Shown piece after piece: positions 4,944 to 5,785 of a DNA stretch of 5,785 nucleotides. The first letter of the stretch is position 1. Each line of letters begins with the position of its first letter. The DNA lies in assembly GCA_030038035.1 (NCBI GenBank), contig JASHPP010000329.1, positions 1 through 5,785 of the forward strand, in the 5' to 3' direction. Source of the DNA: Trebonia sp. (GTDB lineage Bacteria; Actinomycetota; Actinomycetes; Streptosporangiales; Streptosporangiaceae). The notes under the pieces are model-generated. The model was not told the origin of the DNA. It did not search any database and was given only the letters and a program-made list of their open reading frames with translations. The translations under genes were made by a program, and so were the position numbers.

Positions 4944-5785
4944 ATGAGCGACTTCCACGCCGCGTACCCGCAGTACGCGGCCACCTCCCTGCTTGATGAG
5001 CTGCGCGCGTCCGAGTACGCGTACCTGGACGAGGGCGGCCACGTCTACCTGGACTACACCGGCGCCGGGCTCGCCGCGCGGTCCCAGCTCAGCGGGCACG
5101 CGAACCGGCTGCGCGCCGGCTGCTACGGGAACCCGCACTCGGCGAACCCGACCTCGAGCGCGTCCACCCTGCTGGTCGAGCTGGCGCGGGCGGCTATCCT
5201 GCGCTACTTCAACACCACCGCGCAGGACTACGCCGTCATCTTCACCCCGAATGCGACCGGTGCCTGCCGGCTGGTCGGCGAGGCCTACCGGTTCCGCCGG
5301 CTGGACCGGTTCGTGCTCACCGTCGACAACCACAACTCGGTCAACGGGATCAGGGAGTTCGCCAGGGCGCGCGGCGCGCGGGTGACGTACGTCGGCCTGA
5401 CCACCCCCGAGTTGCGGGTCGACGAGGCCGGCCTGCGCGCGGCGCTCGGGCGCGGGCGCGGGCTGTTCGCCTATCCGGCGCAGAGCAATTTCAGCGGCGT
5501 ACAGCACCCGCTGAGCCTGGTCGGGCGCGCCCAGGCGGCGGGCTACGACGTCCTGCTCGACGCGGCGGCGTTCGTCCCCACCAACCGGCTCGACCTCGGC
5601 GCGGTCCGGCCGGAGTTCGTGACGATGAGCTGGTACAAGATGTTCGGCTTCCCGACCGGGGTCGGCTGCCTGCTGGCAAGGCGCGACGCGCTGGCCCGGC
5701 TGCGCCGCCCGTGGTTCTCCGGCGGCACGGTCTGGGCGGCCAGCGCCCAGGGCGGCTGGCACCGGCTGCTGCAGGACGAGGGCGC
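4944..5785 (+). CDS. PLP enzyme of aminotransferase class V, molybdenum cofactor sulfurase-like, runs off right edge
   Basis: The frame from ATG 4944 is open to the edge (280 complete codons) with G/C-ending codons throughout. Motifs in order are YLDYTGAG (35-42), GNPHSANPTSS, a PNATGA loop, DNHNSVNGIRE with His130 to stack on PLP, QSNFSG, LLDAAAF with Asp206 to bind the PLP nitrogen, SWYKMFGFPTGVG with the Schiff-base lysine Lys232, and WFSGGTVWAAS. This set matches the NifS-like domain of eukaryotic Mo cofactor sulfurases (plant ABA3, animal MOCOS) much better than IscS or SufS. These enzymes take sulfur from cysteine through a persulfide. The substrate cysteine and any C-terminal MOSC domain would lie beyond the window. 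Only a weak GGGG lies seven bases before the ATG, and an ATG at 4939 is followed at once by a stop. Fold and PLP chemistry are sure. Mo cofactor sulfuration as opposed to another C-S lyase or specialised-metabolism role is not, since no molybdoenzyme gene is visible. Confidence 0.88.
   Translation, partial: MSDFHAAYPQYAATSLLDELRASEYAYLDEGGHVYLDYTGAGLAARSQLSGHANRLRAGCYGNPHSANPTSSASTLLVELARAAILRYFNTTAQDYAVIFTPNATGACRLVGEAYRFRRLDRFVLTVDNHNSVNGIREFARARGARVTYVGLTTPELRVDEAGLRAALGRGRGLFAYPAQSNFSGVQHPLSLVGRAQAAGYDVLLDAAAFVPTNRLDLGAVRPEFVTMSWYKMFGFPTGVGCLLARRDALARLRRPWFSGGTVWAASAQGGWHRLLQDEG

Noticed and set aside
4939..4947. Two-codon ATG CCA TGA reading frame overlapping the PLP gene start
   Set aside because: It could in principle be a minimal upstream ORF, but such overlaps arise easily by chance and nothing else supports it.
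4827..5762. 311-codon minus-strand open frame opposite the PLP gene
   Set aside because: It is antisense to the MOCOS-like gene, whose motifs are unmistakable. The composition is that of a high-GC shadow.
1..5785. CRISPR arrays, tRNA or rRNA genes, insertion sequences
   Set aside because: I looked for spaced repeats, cloverleaf-like segments and transposase motifs and saw none. The only tandem repeats are the 9-bp and 11-bp arrays listed.

Overview
The window comes from a very GC-rich actinobacterium-like genome. Codons end almost always in G or C, GTG starts occur, antisense frames stay open for hundreds of codons, and the gene families (MerR-HTH/DUF433 with a PIN-like toxin, and a Gly/Pro/Tyr/Gln-rich N-terminus) are typical of Actinobacteria. 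Genus cannot be decided from this sequence.

Layout, left to right. (1) Bases 1-87 hold the start of a minus-strand gene that leaves the window at base 1; only 29 residues, rich in Gly, Pro, Tyr and Gln, are visible. (2) Bases 88-340 are intergenic, with a small hairpin and a four-copy 9-bp tandem repeat that also forms the stop codon of the next gene. (3) Bases 341-1707 (minus) are a two-gene toxin-antitoxin-like module. A MerR-type HTH plus DUF433 protein comes first, coupled through TAATG to a PIN-like (DUF5615-type) protein with an unusual ~90-residue C-terminal extension. (4) Bases 1708-2077 are non-coding as far as can be seen, with two inverted repeats and three direct repeats spaced exactly 11 bp. 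(5) Bases 2078-3169 (minus) are ychF, a complete YchF/OLA1 P-loop NTPase. Its GTG start has no Shine-Dalgarno sequence, lies inside a perfect 8-bp inverted repeat and sits 8 nt after a -10-like hexamer. (6) Bases 3198-4802 (minus) encode an acetolactate-synthase-like thiamine-diphosphate enzyme, 28 bp upstream of ychF. (7) After a 141-bp divergent intergenic region, a plus-strand gene starts at 4944 and runs off the right edge. It is a PLP enzyme closely resembling the aminotransferase-V domain of molybdenum cofactor sulfurase.

The ThDP enzyme and the PLP enzyme are divergently transcribed from a shared region and may form one metabolic unit, possibly with carbon-sulfur or keto-acid chemistry. 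That is inference. The toxin-antitoxin pair looks like an independent accessory module. I see no clear-cut new defence or mobile system. The observations most worth following are the architecture of the ychF start, the extended PIN-like toxin with its tandem in-frame stops, and the ThDP/MOCOS-like gene pair.
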